Shown here: positions 1-6,028 of the stretch, one piece after another
How the letters are laid out: each line of letters begins with the position of its first letter
Numbering within the stretch: position 1 is the first letter of the stretch
From: JAQVUB01 sp033809415
GTDB lineage: Bacteria; Verrucomicrobiota; Lentisphaeria; Oligosphaerales; Oligosphaeraceae
NCBI GenBank assembly: GCA_033809415.1
Contig: JAPXLT010000204.1
Span: 1 to 8,825 of the forward strand
Reading direction: 5' to 3'
DNA: 8,825 nucleotides
Made by a program: the position numbers and the translations under genes
The notes under the pieces: model-generated
Seen by the model: only the letters and a program-made list of their open reading frames with translations
What the model was told of the DNA's origin: nothing
Databases searched by the model: none

Positions 1-518
1 ATGTGGTGCTTTCCCATCGCACCTGCGATTATCATGCAGATCATCGTGCCTGTGCCCAACTGGTGCAGGATGCCGCATACCTGGTGATGGTGCCGCAATT
101 CTGCCCGGAGACTCCGATTCCTGAGGTCAATCCCATTTTTGGCTGTGTTTTTGATGCCTTCACCGATCCGCGCCCCGCACGTCCGGATGCCGCAGTTGCC
201 ATCGATGCAGTGCATGATCAGAAGAACCGAGCTTTGGACTGCCATGTCTCGCAGTTCTATGAATGGCTGGCAGAGGAACACGGATACCATGGGGTTGATT
301 TTTCCAGTTGGTGCTGGGAAGAAAAATCCGCCTATCTAACCAAACATTGGGGTCTGCGTTTCAAGGTTGCAGCGGATGCCGCAAGGCAGACGCTCAAGGA
401 AACTTACGGAGATGAGGCTGGCAGCAAGGTGCAGTTTGCCGAAGTCTTCGAGTTGTCACCTTATGGTCGTAAAGTCACTCTCGAAGAATTCCGCAATCTA
501 TTGTTGGGAAAAGCTTGA
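1..518 (+). CDS. PIG-L family deacetylase, C-terminal part (5' end outside the window)
   Basis: PIG-L/LmbE proteins are zinc-dependent hydrolases that remove N-acetyl groups from amino-sugar conjugates. The visible 172 or so codons, read from base 3, begin at the family's second metal-site motif: LSHRTCDYHADHRA, corresponding to the usual 'sHxpnDyHpDHr' signature with its metal-binding His. The N-terminal AHPDDE-type motif, which supplies the other metal ligands and catalytic Asp, would lie upstream of the window, so activity cannot be judged. Family members are usually about 230-280 residues, so roughly 80-110 residues are missing. The GTG at base 3 should not be taken as the start, because the reading frame runs off the window edge. 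A gene with a strong ribosome site starts 16 bases after its stop, which suggests an operon. PVC-group bacteria often carry such enzymes beside sugar-metabolism genes; the substrate here is unknown. Confidence 0.82.
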   Translation, partial: VVLSHRTCDYHADHRACAQLVQDAAYLVMVPQFCPETPIPEVNPIFGCVFDAFTDPRPARPDAAVAIDAVHDQKNRALDCHVSQFYEWLAEEHGYHGVDFSSWCWEEKSAYLTKHWGLRFKVAADAARQTLKETYGDEAGSKVQFAEVFELSPYGRKVTLEEFRNLLLGKA

Positions 519-522
519 TATT

Positions 523-529
523 GGAGGTG
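523..529 (+). promoter_or_regulatory. Strong Shine-Dalgarno site (GGAGGTG)
   Basis: GGAGGTG lies five bases upstream of the ATG at 535. It fixes the start of the small repeat protein there, although the reading frame stays open further upstream inside the PIG-L gene. It is the clearest ribosome-binding site in the window. Confidence 0.75.
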
Positions 530-534
530 TTACG

Positions 535-945
535 ATGAGAAATGTTTTATTGATTGCTACTCTTCTTCTTGCGCTTCCCGGACTTGCCGCAGAGCGCGAG
601 GTGATTCGCGATGCCAACGGTCGCAGGAAGGCAACGGTGGTGACTAATGGCACGCAGACGACGTACCGCGATGCCAAAGGGCGAGTTTCGGTAACGGCCA
701 GGCAACAGGGATCGGTCACCAGATATTACGATTCCAACGGACGGATTCTCGGACGAACCTCCGAAAATGGACGCAATACGACTTATCGTGACGCCAAAGG
801 ACGAATCACCGGCACCGCAACGGTACAGGGCAAGCAAACCATTTACCGCGATACCAGCGGACGAAAAGTGGGCAGCTCCACGCAAAATGGAAATACGACC
901 ATTTACCGGGATTCCCGGGGGCGAATTACCGGGACGCGAAAATAG
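535..945 (+). CDS. Small exported protein made of six 20-residue repeats
   Basis: This 136-residue protein is not one I can name. Residues 1-19 form a signal peptide: MRN, then the hydrophobic run VLLIATLLLALPGLAA, with probable cleavage after Ala18 or Ala19. The rest is a tandem repeat of exactly 20 residues: 22-41, 42-61, 62-81, 82-101, 102-121 and a shortened 122-136. The consensus is roughly TxYRDxxGRitGtxxxxGxx. The Y-R-D...G-R core resembles YD/RHS-type and YwqK-type beta-strand repeats, so an extended or beta-solenoid-like extracytoplasmic structure is likely. The first repeat is the most divergent (EVIRDANGRR). There are no cysteines and no lipobox, so it is probably soluble in the periplasm or secreted. 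The start at 535 is set by the GGAGGTG site; the frame is open further upstream but without support. The gene sits 16 bases after the deacetylase gene and 21 bases before the flavodoxin-ferredoxin gene. Function is unknown. Confidence 0.8.
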   Translation: MRNVLLIATLLLALPGLAAEREVIRDANGRRKATVVTNGTQTTYRDAKGRVSVTARQQGSVTRYYDSNGRILGRTSENGRNTTYRDAKGRITGTATVQGKQTIYRDTSGRKVGSSTQNGNTTIYRDSRGRITGTRK

Positions 946-966
946 CGATTATCGAGGGCGGCGCGT

Positions 967-1728
967 ATGATCTATTATTTTTCAGCCACAGGGAATTCCG
1001 CCTGGGTTGCGCAAAAGCTGGCGCTACAAACCGGGGACAAAGCAATCGACATGCGCGATTTTCTGAAGACTGGGGAAACAGCTCGATCCCCGGCAGATGG
1101 GGAACGCCTTGGACTGGTTTTTCCGGTGCATGCCTGGCGCCCTCCGCGTTGTGTCCTTGATTTTGTGAAGACGCTGCAGGTGCCTCGTGATTCTTTCGTC
1201 TATGCGGTCTGCACGATGGGGGAGACTGCCGGCAATGCCATTGCTTTTCTGCAAAAGGTTCTTCGCATCAACAGTGCATATTCCGTGCAGATGCCAAATA
1301 ACTATATTCTGCTGGGAGACCGGGACTCTGATCTGCGGATAACCCGGAAGCTTTCGGCTGCTGAGAAGCGGATAGCAGAAATCAGCGAGGCTGTTCTGGC
1401 CGGTCGGGAGGAATTCCAGATCAAGCGCGGCATGTTGCCTGGTTTTTTGACCGGCGTTGTCGGCGCCTTGTTCAACAAATATTGCCGCGACCGGAAGTTT
1501 GTGGCAGAGCACTCCTGCAGCAACTGCGGCCTGTGTGAAAGGCTCTGTCCGATGAATAATATTATTCTCGAAAATGGGAAGCCAGCTTGGCAGGGACATT
1601 GCATACACTGCATGGCCTGCCTGCAAAATTGTCCGGAAAAAGCGATTCAATATGGCGGCATAACCAAAAAACGGCAACGCTATGTTTTCCCGGCAGGAAG
1701 CACGGATTCCCAGAGCTGCTCGCGGTAG
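967..1728 (+). CDS. EFR1-type flavodoxin-ferredoxin fusion protein
   Basis: This cytoplasmic electron-transfer protein of 253 residues joins a flavodoxin-like N-terminal half to a C-terminal pair of [4Fe-4S] sites, as in EFR1 family proteins of anaerobes. The FMN phosphate-binding loop is FSATGNS (residues 5-11), and the flavodoxin-like region runs to about residue 145. Two ferredoxin motifs follow: CSNCGLCERLCP (Cys184, 187, 190, 194) and CIHCMACLQNCP (Cys212, 215, 218, 222). All eight cluster ligands are present. The ATG at 967 has GAGGG eight bases upstream (954-958) and begins at the first beta strand, as expected. The redox partner is unknown, but a clostridial-type 2[4Fe-4S] arrangement points to an anaerobic or low-oxygen lifestyle. 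It is the last gene of the plus-strand run; its final 49 bases overlap the 3' end of mutY on the other strand. The last dozen or so residues (GSTDSQSCSR) look like a non-conserved extension into that overlap. Confidence 0.9.
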   Translation: MIYYFSATGNSAWVAQKLALQTGDKAIDMRDFLKTGETARSPADGERLGLVFPVHAWRPPRCVLDFVKTLQVPRDSFVYAVCTMGETAGNAIAFLQKVLRINSAYSVQMPNNYILLGDRDSDLRITRKLSAAEKRIAEISEAVLAGREEFQIKRGMLPGFLTGVVGALFNKYCRDRKFVAEHSCSNCGLCERLCPMNNIILENGKPAWQGHCIHCMACLQNCPEKAIQYGGITKKRQRYVFPAGSTDSQSCSR

Positions 1729-2771
1729 GGCTGCAGGGCGGTTGGCAAGGTGATTGTGCTATGCATTTCCTCCGGGGTAACCCAACGCCATTGCGGAGTT
1801 TCCTTGGCGCATTCGGCTTTCCATCCGCGCATGTGCCACTCGAGATGGGAAAAAATATGTTTGGCACGAATCGTTTCCGTCAGAGCTTGATATTCGATGT
1901 GGGACTCTTTCAGGAAACGCTCGATATCCGTCCGTTTTGACCAGCCATTCAGCATGGGGAATTCCCAGAGGCCGGCCAGCAAGCCTGTTTGCTGGCGTCG
2001 GCAGATGGCGGTCTTTCCGTTGCAACTCAGCAGCAGAACCGTCTTTTTTTCGATTTTGCGGGGCTTTGACGGGGCTTTGGCGGGGATTTCGCCAACGCTG
2101 CCATGTGCAAATGCCAGGCAGTGGGAATGCAGGGGGCATTGTCCGCATTTCGGCGTGGCGACGGGCAGGCACTGCACCGCGCCTAGGTCCATCAGGGCCT
2201 GGGTGAAATCCGCACTATGCTCCGGCGGATATATTGCCTGTAGCGCAGTCCGGACTACCGTTTTCGTTTTGGCGCTGCGGATGTCATTGCGGTTTTCGGT
2301 CAGGCGGCAGATGACGCGCAGGACATTTCCATCTACGGCGGGGATGGGTTGACCAAAGGCGATCGAGGCGATGGCGCCTGCCGTATATTCCCCGATGCCA
2401 GGCAAGGTCAGCAAGGTCTCGTAGTGATCCGGAAATTTTCCCCGATGCTGATCTATGATGATGCGGGCAGTTTTCTGCATATTCCGCACCCGGTTATAAT
2501 AGCCCAGACCTTCCCAGAGCTTCAGCAGCTTTTCCTCCGGCGCGTCGGCCAATGCTTGCAGAGTTGGCAGTTCATGGAGGAAGCGTTGATAATAGGGGAT
2601 GACGGTCTCGACCCGGGTCTGCTGCAACATGAACTCCGAGACAAGCACCCGGTAGGCAGTGATATTTTTTCGCCAGGGAAGCGCCCGTTTATTGGCAGCA
2701 TACCAGGAAAGCAGGGGAAGGACAATTTCGGACAGTTTCGGAAGGACGGCAGTGTTTTTTGTGTCAGGCAT
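1680..2771 (-). CDS. mutY: A/G-specific adenine glycosylase MutY
   Basis: MutY removes adenine mispaired with 8-oxoguanine or guanine and so prevents G:C to T:A mutations. At 363 residues it has normal family length. Visible motifs are the catalytic Glu46 in SEFMLQQT and GLGYYNRVRNM (88-98). Helix-hairpin-helix LPGIGEYTAGAI (123-134) and the catalytic Asp147 in AVDGN follow; the Glu-Asp spacing of 101 residues equals that of E. coli (37/138). A [4Fe-4S] cluster is formed by Cys201, Cys209, Cys212 and Cys218; the first gap is seven residues rather than the six of E. coli. The C-terminal NUDIX-like recognition domain (about 243-355) includes GLLAGLWEFP and the FSH motif (307-309) associated with 8-oxoguanine recognition. 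The ATG at 2771 lies ten bases after the stop of the 404-residue gene and has no obvious ribosome site, so translational coupling is likely. Its 3' end overlaps the convergent flavodoxin-ferredoxin gene. Confidence 0.96.
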   Translation of the reverse strand: MPDTKNTAVLPKLSEIVLPLLSWYAANKRALPWRKNITAYRVLVSEFMLQQTRVETVIPYYQRFLHELPTLQALADAPEEKLLKLWEGLGYYNRVRNMQKTARIIIDQHRGKFPDHYETLLTLPGIGEYTAGAIASIAFGQPIPAVDGNVLRVICRLTENRNDIRSAKTKTVVRTALQAIYPPEHSADFTQALMDLGAVQCLPVATPKCGQCPLHSHCLAFAHGSVGEIPAKAPSKPRKIEKKTVLLLSCNGKTAICRRQQTGLLAGLWEFPMLNGWSKRTDIERFLKESHIEYQALTETIRAKHIFSHLEWHMRGWKAECAKETPQWRWVTPEEMHSTITLPTALQPYREQLWESVLPAGKT

Positions 2772-2781
2772 TGCTGGCGAC

Positions 2782-3996
2782 TCAATCCGTAATGATCGAA
2801 CGGCGGTTCAAGAAGTAGCACAGCGTCAGGGCGATGGTTGTATTGGTCCAGCCGCTGTAGATGCTGTCAGCTCCTCCTTCGTAGCGGTTGCCGCCGCCCC
2901 AGCAGTTCTGCTCCAAGTCATACATGCCACGCCAGCAACCGGACAGCTCCGGGCTGGGGGTGCGATCCTGAATCTGCAGCAACAACTCCATCATTTTATG
3001 GAATGCGGAAGAAACGGATGGCTTTTGCTGCAGGGTCCAGCTGCTGTGCAATGCCAGAAAAGCCCAATTCATCGTGTAGATCAGGTCAACCAGGTGCGCT
3101 CCTGACGGGGCTTCGTAGTGGTTCGAGGGAAGGCAGCCGTTGTTTTGTTCCAGAAGGGAGCAGGTCAATGCGGAAAGTTCCTCGGCATGATGGGAGAAAT
3201 CCTTGCAGTCTGGCCAGCTGAAGGCCGCAAACAGGCTTCCGAGAAGGGCATAGCTTTGCTCTGATGTGTTCCAGGCGCTTAAGTCCTTTGCCACGTAAGC
3301 TTGATACTGTTCCGCCAGAGCGCGGTACGAATCCGATTTTTCAGGATTTTCCCGTGCGGCAGAAGCCAGTGCCATGACTGCCAGGCTGCCCCAATGCGGC
3401 AGTTTCAGGTTTCCGCTCCAGCCCAGCTGCTGATCCCAGTCGGGGGATTGCAGGGCGGAGGCAAAGGCTTCCGCGAGGGCATCGGCGCCATTCAGGGCAA
3501 TCCTGCGCATTTGAAACTTTTTCTCGAAATCCGGGCATAGTCTCGCCAGTAGCAACGGGATGGTGATGCACCAGGCATTGTCGTCGAAATAGACTGCCGG
3601 ACGCCACTGGATATTGCACCACTTCCAGACATCGGCAGCAAAGGCCGGATACTGTTTATTGCGGTTGAGCGTGCCACTTAGGTTATACAGATAATTGAGG
3701 ATATTTTCGGCGATGCGGTGATATTTCGGGATGTTGAATTCGCGGGAGGCAAGTTCAAAAAGCAGTGCTGTTTCAAAATTGCAGTCTGGCCGTCTGTGTT
3801 CCATGATGGAATAGCCCTCATGGTGAGTCCAGGCCGGGAAGGATTTGAAAGTAAGCTCCATGCTTTCATTGTTGCCAGTCAGCAGAACACGTTCGCCCAC
3901 CCCCCAGGAACCATCCGCCGGACGCATCAGCCCGGAACACTCGAACCAACGTAAATTCTTGCGCAAAGCCGCACGTACTTCACTGCGTTTCAACAT
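2782..3996 (-). CDS. Unrecognised 404-residue protein, possibly an alpha/alpha-barrel sugar enzyme
   Basis: I do not recognise this gene with certainty. The protein is soluble, with no signal peptide or membrane segment, and is rich in Trp, Tyr and alanine/leucine helices spaced as in six-hairpin (alpha/alpha)6 glycosidase-like folds. Suggestive motifs are FPAWTHHEGY (53-62), YFDDNAW (136-142), GWSGNLKLPHWG (192-203), GCWRGMYDLE (353-362) and GGADSIYSGWTNTTIA (374-389). DDNAW-type motifs and closing GW...A helices occur in several alpha/alpha-toroid hydrolases and lyases, but no catalytic residue can be assigned. I chose ATG at 3996 because purine-rich GGAG and GAGA lie upstream of it. A TTG at 4023 in frame would add nine residues (413 in all) and cannot be excluded. 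It is followed after ten bases by mutY, so the two probably share a transcript, although no functional link to repair is apparent. Its long upstream spacer carries repeat elements. Confidence 0.75.
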   Translation of the reverse strand: MLKRSEVRAALRKNLRWFECSGLMRPADGSWGVGERVLLTGNNESMELTFKSFPAWTHHEGYSIMEHRRPDCNFETALLFELASREFNIPKYHRIAENILNYLYNLSGTLNRNKQYPAFAADVWKWCNIQWRPAVYFDDNAWCITIPLLLARLCPDFEKKFQMRRIALNGADALAEAFASALQSPDWDQQLGWSGNLKLPHWGSLAVMALASAARENPEKSDSYRALAEQYQAYVAKDLSAWNTSEQSYALLGSLFAAFSWPDCKDFSHHAEELSALTCSLLEQNNGCLPSNHYEAPSGAHLVDLIYTMNWAFLALHSSWTLQQKPSVSSAFHKMMELLLQIQDRTPSPELSGCWRGMYDLEQNCWGGGNRYEGGADSIYSGWTNTTIALTLCYFLNRRSIITD

Positions 3997-4031
3997 GAAT
4001 TTTCTCGCTCCACTAAAGATCAATAGTTCCC

Positions 4032-4047
4032 GCCATTGCTAAATGGC
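4032..4047. promoter_or_regulatory. Perfect short inverted repeat in the leader of the 404-residue gene
   Basis: GCCATT-GCTA-AATGGC is a perfect six-base stem with a four-base loop, 35 bases upstream of the ATG at 3996. It could be an operator half-site pair or a leader hairpin. It is short enough to occur by chance, and no clear promoter could be fixed around it; a TATATT/TATTAAT-like stretch further upstream on the minus strand (about 4055-4062) is a weak -10 candidate. Confidence 0.3.
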
Positions 4048-4124
4048 ACCCGGATTAATATAACCAGCGCAATGCATTATGCCGTAAGGCGACTGATCGA
4101 CTAATCTGCATCTTGCCTTTTGCA

Positions 4125-4291
4125 GTAATGGGTCAGTCTTCTGCAGTGCGTAGTGCGGGTCAGACGTGGTGGACGGTGTGGACGGTGTGGACGGTGTGGA
4201 CGGTGTGGACGGTGTGGACGGTGTGGACGGTGTGGCCCCCTACGACAGTCAGAATAATCACAACCGGGACGGTTGCGCTACTTTTTAAACC
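4125..4291. mobile_element. Shortened copy of the array-bearing inverted-repeat element
   Basis: This copy matches the element at 5803-6098 in the same orientation. The left 41 bases (4125-4165) match 5803-5843 with three mismatches. The right 50 bases (4242-4291) are identical to 5955-6004. A 9-base tandem array lies between them. Similarity stops at 4291, so the right third of the full element, including its right terminal inverted repeat, is absent; I found no such terminus in 4292-4720. The conserved right block contains a small hairpin, CAACCG-GGA-CGGTTG (4261-4275), with a TTTTT run seven bases later. No protein is encoded; open frames through it arise because a 9-base repeat cannot create a stop if one unit does not. 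The likely reading is a degenerate non-autonomous element. Confidence 0.65.
4170..4232. repeat. 9-base tandem array, 7 units of TGGACGGTG
   Basis: Seven identical units of TGGACGGTG run without interruption and are followed by a partial TGG. All units are the same, and they differ from the units of the array at 5847-5936 by one base (G in place of A). This uniformity suggests recent expansion or homogenisation by slippage. Confidence 0.95.
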
Positions 4292-4567
4292 GCGTGCAAT
4301 CTTATCCGTCGAAGCAACAACCCTATAAAAATTTCGTACTACTATCACCCAGAATCTTGTTTTTTCAGAAAGATTTTCAAAAACCAGATGCGCAAGTTGC
4401 TGGCCTTGAAAGCCTTTCTCATTTTTGAGATTTTTTTTGAACTTTTTGATTTTTCGGTGATGGAAGAGGGAAGCCGGCTTCATGCCGGCGAGCCGCCGGC
4501 GCTCCATATCGCCTCCGACTGAAAAAGTAAAGCCGACCTTGGCACATGGCGATCCGTCCGATCTATT
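4292..4567. other. Non-coding spacer, AT-rich, with a palindrome cluster
   Basis: I see no credible gene here. The stretch 4360-4460 is AT-rich with long T runs, including a weak hairpin TCTCA-TTTT-TGAGA (4417-4430) followed by eight T, which has the form of a factor-independent terminator on the plus strand; no plus-strand gene ends nearby to use it. A GC-rich palindrome cluster follows at 4470-4500. A 115-codon minus-strand frame crossing this region and the 9-base array has no family resemblance or ribosome site and is taken as chance. Confidence 0.6.
4470..4500. repeat. GCCGGC palindrome cluster (REP-like)
   Basis: GCCGGC occurs three times in 28 bases (4473, 4484, 4495). GAAGCCGGCTTC (4470-4481) is a perfect 12-base palindrome. 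GCCGGCG-AGC-CGCCGGC (4484-4500) is a perfect seven-base-pair hairpin with a three-base loop. Its form matches repetitive extragenic palindromes, but only one copy is in the window, so repetition in the genome cannot be shown. It sits in an otherwise AT-rich spacer. Confidence 0.5.
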
Positions 4568-4641
4568 GTCCGTGTAAAGTCCGTGTAAAGTCCGTGTAAA
4601 GTCCGTGTAAAGTCCGTGTAAAGTCCGTGTAAAGTCCGTGT
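4568..4641. repeat. 11-base tandem array, GTCCGTGTAAA
   Basis: Six identical units of GTCCGTGTAAA (4568-4633) are followed by a partial unit GTCCGTGT (4634-4641). The array lies about 80 bases downstream of the stop of the Gfo/Idh/MocA gene. Eleven bases is not a multiple of three, and the array encodes nothing recognisable. It is unrelated in unit length to the 9-base arrays. Confidence 0.95.
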
Positions 4642-4646
4642 GGGTT

Positions 4647-4662
4647 GTGGACGCTAGTCCAC
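4647..4662. repeat. Perfect inverted repeat GTGGAC-GCTA-GTCCAC
   Basis: A perfect six-base stem with four-base loop sits immediately after the 11-base array and 58 bases beyond the end of the Gfo gene. There is no T run after it on the minus strand, so it is a poor terminator candidate. Its arm, GTGGAC, is also the core of the 9-base arrays. Confidence 0.45.
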
Positions 4663-4720
4663 GCCAAGCCTTTTCGTATCTTTTCGTTGTTAAAAAATAG
4701 GTTGTGAAGATGCTTTGGGA

Positions 4721-5761
4721 TTAGGGGTATTTTGCTGGCAGGGTGCGGTTGGCCGCGGCGCTGCGTGCCGTCCAGTCCATGATATGGATCGGTCGTCGGG
4801 CCCATTCGGCGGTGATGACCAGGTCTTCTTTTCCCAGCAGATGGTTGACAATATTCTGATAAAAACGGAAGGTTTCGTCGCTGCCGACCGGCCCCTCCTT
4901 GACAACCGGGCCGCTGGCTTCCTGGCAATATGCAGTCCAAGTACTTGGCTGGATGATAAAGTTACCGGTAGTTCCGCAGACTTCCAGCCAACCGGGCTTG
5001 GGATTGCTATCGAGGTTTGAAATGAGCAGTTTGAGATAGGTGCCGTCATCGAAACGCACCAGAGAAAAAGCCTCGTCTTCGATACAATCATCTTTCCAGG
5101 CGGTGGAAGGCCCCCAGTATCCCCGGTGCATGAAGCCGCTGATTTCAACAATGCGCCCCTTCAGCAATTGCAAGGCATACTCGATGAAATGTGCACCCCA
5201 ATCATACATGATGCCGCCGGAAATGCTCTTCGAACCGCGCCACCAGTCCTTGGGTTTCTGGTAACTGCCCAGATGTGCATCGATGCGGATAATATCGCCG
5301 ATCATGCCGCTTTCGATTTTCTTTCTGGCGTTGATGATCCAGCCATCCCAGTGGCGGTTGTGATAAGTCGAGAGCATGACCTTGTTGCGATCCCTTGCGG
5401 CAATCATCGCATCGCATTCATCCGTGCTGATCGCAAAGGGCTTCTCGGTGATGACATGGCGGCCTGCATCCATGCACTGGATGGCCAGTTCGGCGTGGGT
5501 ATTGTGGGGCGTGATGACAGTTACCAGGTCTACATCGCTTTTGGCCATCATTTCTGCGGCGGATAAATAGGTTTCGATTCCGGGAAAGTCGGTTGCTGCG
5601 GCTTTGCAGCGCGCCGCGTCAATATCAGCAACTGCGCAGATGCTCATGCCGGCAGCGGTCATGCCATTCAGATGATGTTTACCCATCATAAAGGAAGGCC
5701 CGTAGCCAATGACCCCGCATTTGATATCAGAGGCTTTCTTAAAGCGACGAAGTTTTTTCAT
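4721..5761 (-). CDS. Gfo/Idh/MocA family NAD(P)-dependent oxidoreductase
   Basis: This 346-residue cytoplasmic enzyme belongs to the family that oxidises or reduces hydroxyl groups of sugars, inositols and related compounds with NAD(P). The N-terminal Rossmann domain has GVIGYGPSFMMGKHH (16-30), VITPHNTHAE (82-91) and the conserved EKP (106-108) with the catalytic-region Lys107. The C-terminal alpha/beta domain has GGIMYDWGAHFIEY (182-195), equivalent to the usual GGGxxxDxGxH signature with Asp187 and His191. The substrate cannot be told from sequence. I start it at ATG 5761, which has GAGAG seven bases upstream; the frame is open for another 98 codons through the 9-base array to 6055, but that part is a low-complexity Ser-Thr-Leu run read from the repeat element and is not counted. 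It follows the FAD-dependent oxidoreductase in the same direction, separated by the inserted element, and may once have shared its transcript. Confidence 0.93.
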   Translation of the reverse strand: MKKLRRFKKASDIKCGVIGYGPSFMMGKHHLNGMTAAGMSICAVADIDAARCKAAATDFPGIETYLSAAEMMAKSDVDLVTVITPHNTHAELAIQCMDAGRHVITEKPFAISTDECDAMIAARDRNKVMLSTYHNRHWDGWIINARKKIESGMIGDIIRIDAHLGSYQKPKDWWRGSKSISGGIMYDWGAHFIEYALQLLKGRIVEISGFMHRGYWGPSTAWKDDCIEDEAFSLVRFDDGTYLKLLISNLDSNPKPGWLEVCGTTGNFIIQPSTWTAYCQEASGPVVKEGPVGSDETFRFYQNIVNHLLGKEDLVITAEWARRPIHIMDWTARSAAANRTLPAKYP

Positions 5762-5846
5762 TTGGGTACTCTCAATCTTTCTGTAAAAAATCCTGTTTGT
5801 TTGTAATGGGTTAGTCTTCTGTAGTGCATAGTGCGGGTCAGACAGT

Positions 5847-5936
5847 GTGGACAGTGTGGACAGTGTGGACAGTGTGGACAGTGTGGACAGTGTGGACAGT
5901 GTGGACAGTGTGGACAGTGTGGACAGTGTGGACAGG
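5847..5936. repeat. 9-base tandem array, 10 units of GTGGACAGT
   Basis: Ten head-to-tail units of GTGGACAGT, the last ending in GG, form the core of the inverted-repeat element. Apart from that final base the units are identical. Because the unit is nine bases, all frames across it stay open and generate spurious repetitive peptides. Confidence 0.95.
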
Positions 5937-6028
5937 ACAAGCCCCCCGTACCCCACGACAGTCAGAATAATCACAACCGGGACGGTTGCGCTACTTTTTA
6001 AACCTGCGCCCCCCTGCACCCGTTCCCA

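Noticed and set aside
201..218. Cysteine spacing in MutY as a defect (protein residues, gene at 1680-2771)
   Set aside because: The first gap of the cluster motif is seven residues rather than six as in E. coli, but all four cysteines are present, and I recall the longer gap in other bacterial MutY proteins, so it is treated as normal variation.
4113..4328. Trp-Thr-Val repeat protein on the plus strand
   Set aside because: Its whole repeat portion is the 9-base array; there is no SD site, and the same element at 5803-6098 does not conserve the frame's peptide (Val-Asp-Ser there in the offset frame).
4417..4438. Factor-independent terminator
   Set aside because: The stem is only five AT-rich pairs, and no plus-strand gene ends upstream of it; the T run is one of several in an AT-rich stretch.
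4160..4507. A 115-codon minus-strand gene upstream of the 404-residue gene
   Set aside because: It runs through the palindrome cluster and the 9-base array, giving a His-Thr-Val repeat, and has no ribosome site or family resemblance. The frame is open because the repeat unit is a multiple of three.
4568..4641. CRISPR array
   Set aside because: The 11-base units abut directly with no spacers, and no cas gene is present. The same holds for the 9-base and 7-base arrays.
5847..5936. Array units as DnaA boxes or plasmid iterons
   Set aside because: TGTGGACAG matches the complement of the DnaA box, TGTGGATAA, at seven of nine bases, but it differs at both of the same positions in every unit. There is no replication gene, AT-rich unwinding region or plasmid signature nearby.
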